From DASUSF01 sp036375275 (lineage in GTDB: Bacteria; Pseudomonadota; Alphaproteobacteria; Geminicoccales; Geminicoccaceae): a DNA stretch of 13,309 nt. Within the stretch, counting starts at the first letter, position 1, and every line of letters begins with the position of its first letter. The translations under genes were made by a program, and so were the position numbers. The DNA lies in assembly GCA_036375275.1 (NCBI GenBank), contig DASUSF010000038.1:1-13309 (forward strand), in the 5' to 3' direction. The notes under the pieces are model-generated. The model worked only from the letters and a program-made list of their open reading frames with translations, was not told the origin of the DNA and did not search any database. This document shows, piece after piece, positions 13,008 to 13,309 of the stretch.

Positions 13008-13309
13008 TCAGGCGGTGCCCGCCGGCGGCGCCATGGCGCCGGTCATCAGCGCGACGGCGTCCGACATGGTGACGTCGTTCGGGTCGACCACGCAGAGGCG
13101 CGAGCCCAGCCGGAGGATGTTGATCCGGTCGGCGACCTCGAAGACGTGCGGCATGTTGTGGCTGATCAGGACGATCGGCATGCCGCGCGACTTGACGTCC
13201 TCGATCAGGGCGAGGACGCGCCGGCTCTCCTTGACGCCGAGCGCCGCGGTCGGCTCGTCCATGATCACGACCTTCGAGCCGAACGCCGCGGCCCGCGCCA
13301 CCGCCACCC
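13008..13309 (-). CDS. Sugar ABC transporter ATP-binding protein, C-terminal part (FrcA-like)
   Basis: Only the last 100 or so codons are in the window; the gene continues past 13309, so the apparent GTG start at 13307 is internal. Visible parts are the region just after the ABC signature (VAVARAAAFGSK), Walker B with its catalytic Glu (VIMDEPTAALG), the H-loop (LISHNMPHVFEVADRI), and a tail with DVTMSDAVALMTG. These match the ATPases of carbohydrate uptake systems, and the wording is very close to FrcA of fructose transporters. It would energise import at the inner membrane with a permease and a periplasmic binding protein, presumably encoded to the right. It ends convergent to the CitE-like gene. 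Confidence 0.86.
   Translation of the reverse strand, partial: VAVARAAAFGSKVVIMDEPTAALGVKESRRVLALIEDVKSRGMPIVLISHNMPHVFEVADRINILRLGSRLCVVDPNDVTMSDAVALMTGAMAPPAGTA

Overview
This is ordinary chromosomal DNA from a high-GC bacterium, most likely an alphaproteobacterium of the Rhodospirillales/Geminicoccales kind. The placement is my inference from protein flavour. It rests on a thrS-infC pair, a glcF-type Fe-S subunit, a thioredoxin-TPR / Lon-N-domain / Trm112-like / DUF971 cluster, and a FrcA-like sugar transporter ATPase. Coding density is very high. Hand counts give about 72% GC in one housekeeping gene (7621-7860) and about 64% across the toxin-antitoxin block (6841-7440). No rRNA, tRNA, CRISPR or insertion sequence was seen.

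Left part (1-3971, all minus strand): reading leftwards, a GT4 glycosyltransferase, threonyl-tRNA synthetase (thrS) and translation initiation factor IF-3 (infC). The 106 bases beyond infC do not show the start of rpmI, the usual next gene. They hold a (CCG)5 run and a weak hairpin.

Middle part (4069-8225): one plus-strand alpha/beta hydrolase resembling mitochondrial ABHD10 is transcribed divergently from the glycosyltransferase. Its last 12 bases overlap a convergent minus-strand gene. Reading leftwards from 8225, the minus strand carries a glutathione S-transferase, an AbrB-type antitoxin, a PIN-domain toxin, epoxyqueuosine reductase (queG) and a Rossmann-fold SDR/epimerase-like protein. 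The toxin is most easily missed: it starts at a TTG that overlaps the antitoxin stop (TTGA), and it ends 4 bases before queG. The pair is lower in GC than its surroundings and looks like a transferred module lodged inside a housekeeping gene string.

Right part (8265-13309): glcF (minus) is divergent from a plus-strand run. That run is a redox-competent thioredoxin-TPR protein (CnoX/YbbN type), a stand-alone Lon N-terminal domain protein, a small Trm112-like protein and a DUF971 protein that overlaps it by one base (TGATG). The run reads as a protein-quality or cofactor-assembly cluster. A CitE-like CoA-ester lyase follows, then a 12-bp perfect stem-loop between convergent genes, and finally the 3' end of a sugar ABC transporter ATPase running off the window.

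I found no clearly novel large system. The points most worth a second look are the TTG-started toxin and its insertion site, the repeats around the antitoxin start, the orphan glcF, the repeats in the glcF/cnoX divergent region, and the small-protein cluster after cnoX.
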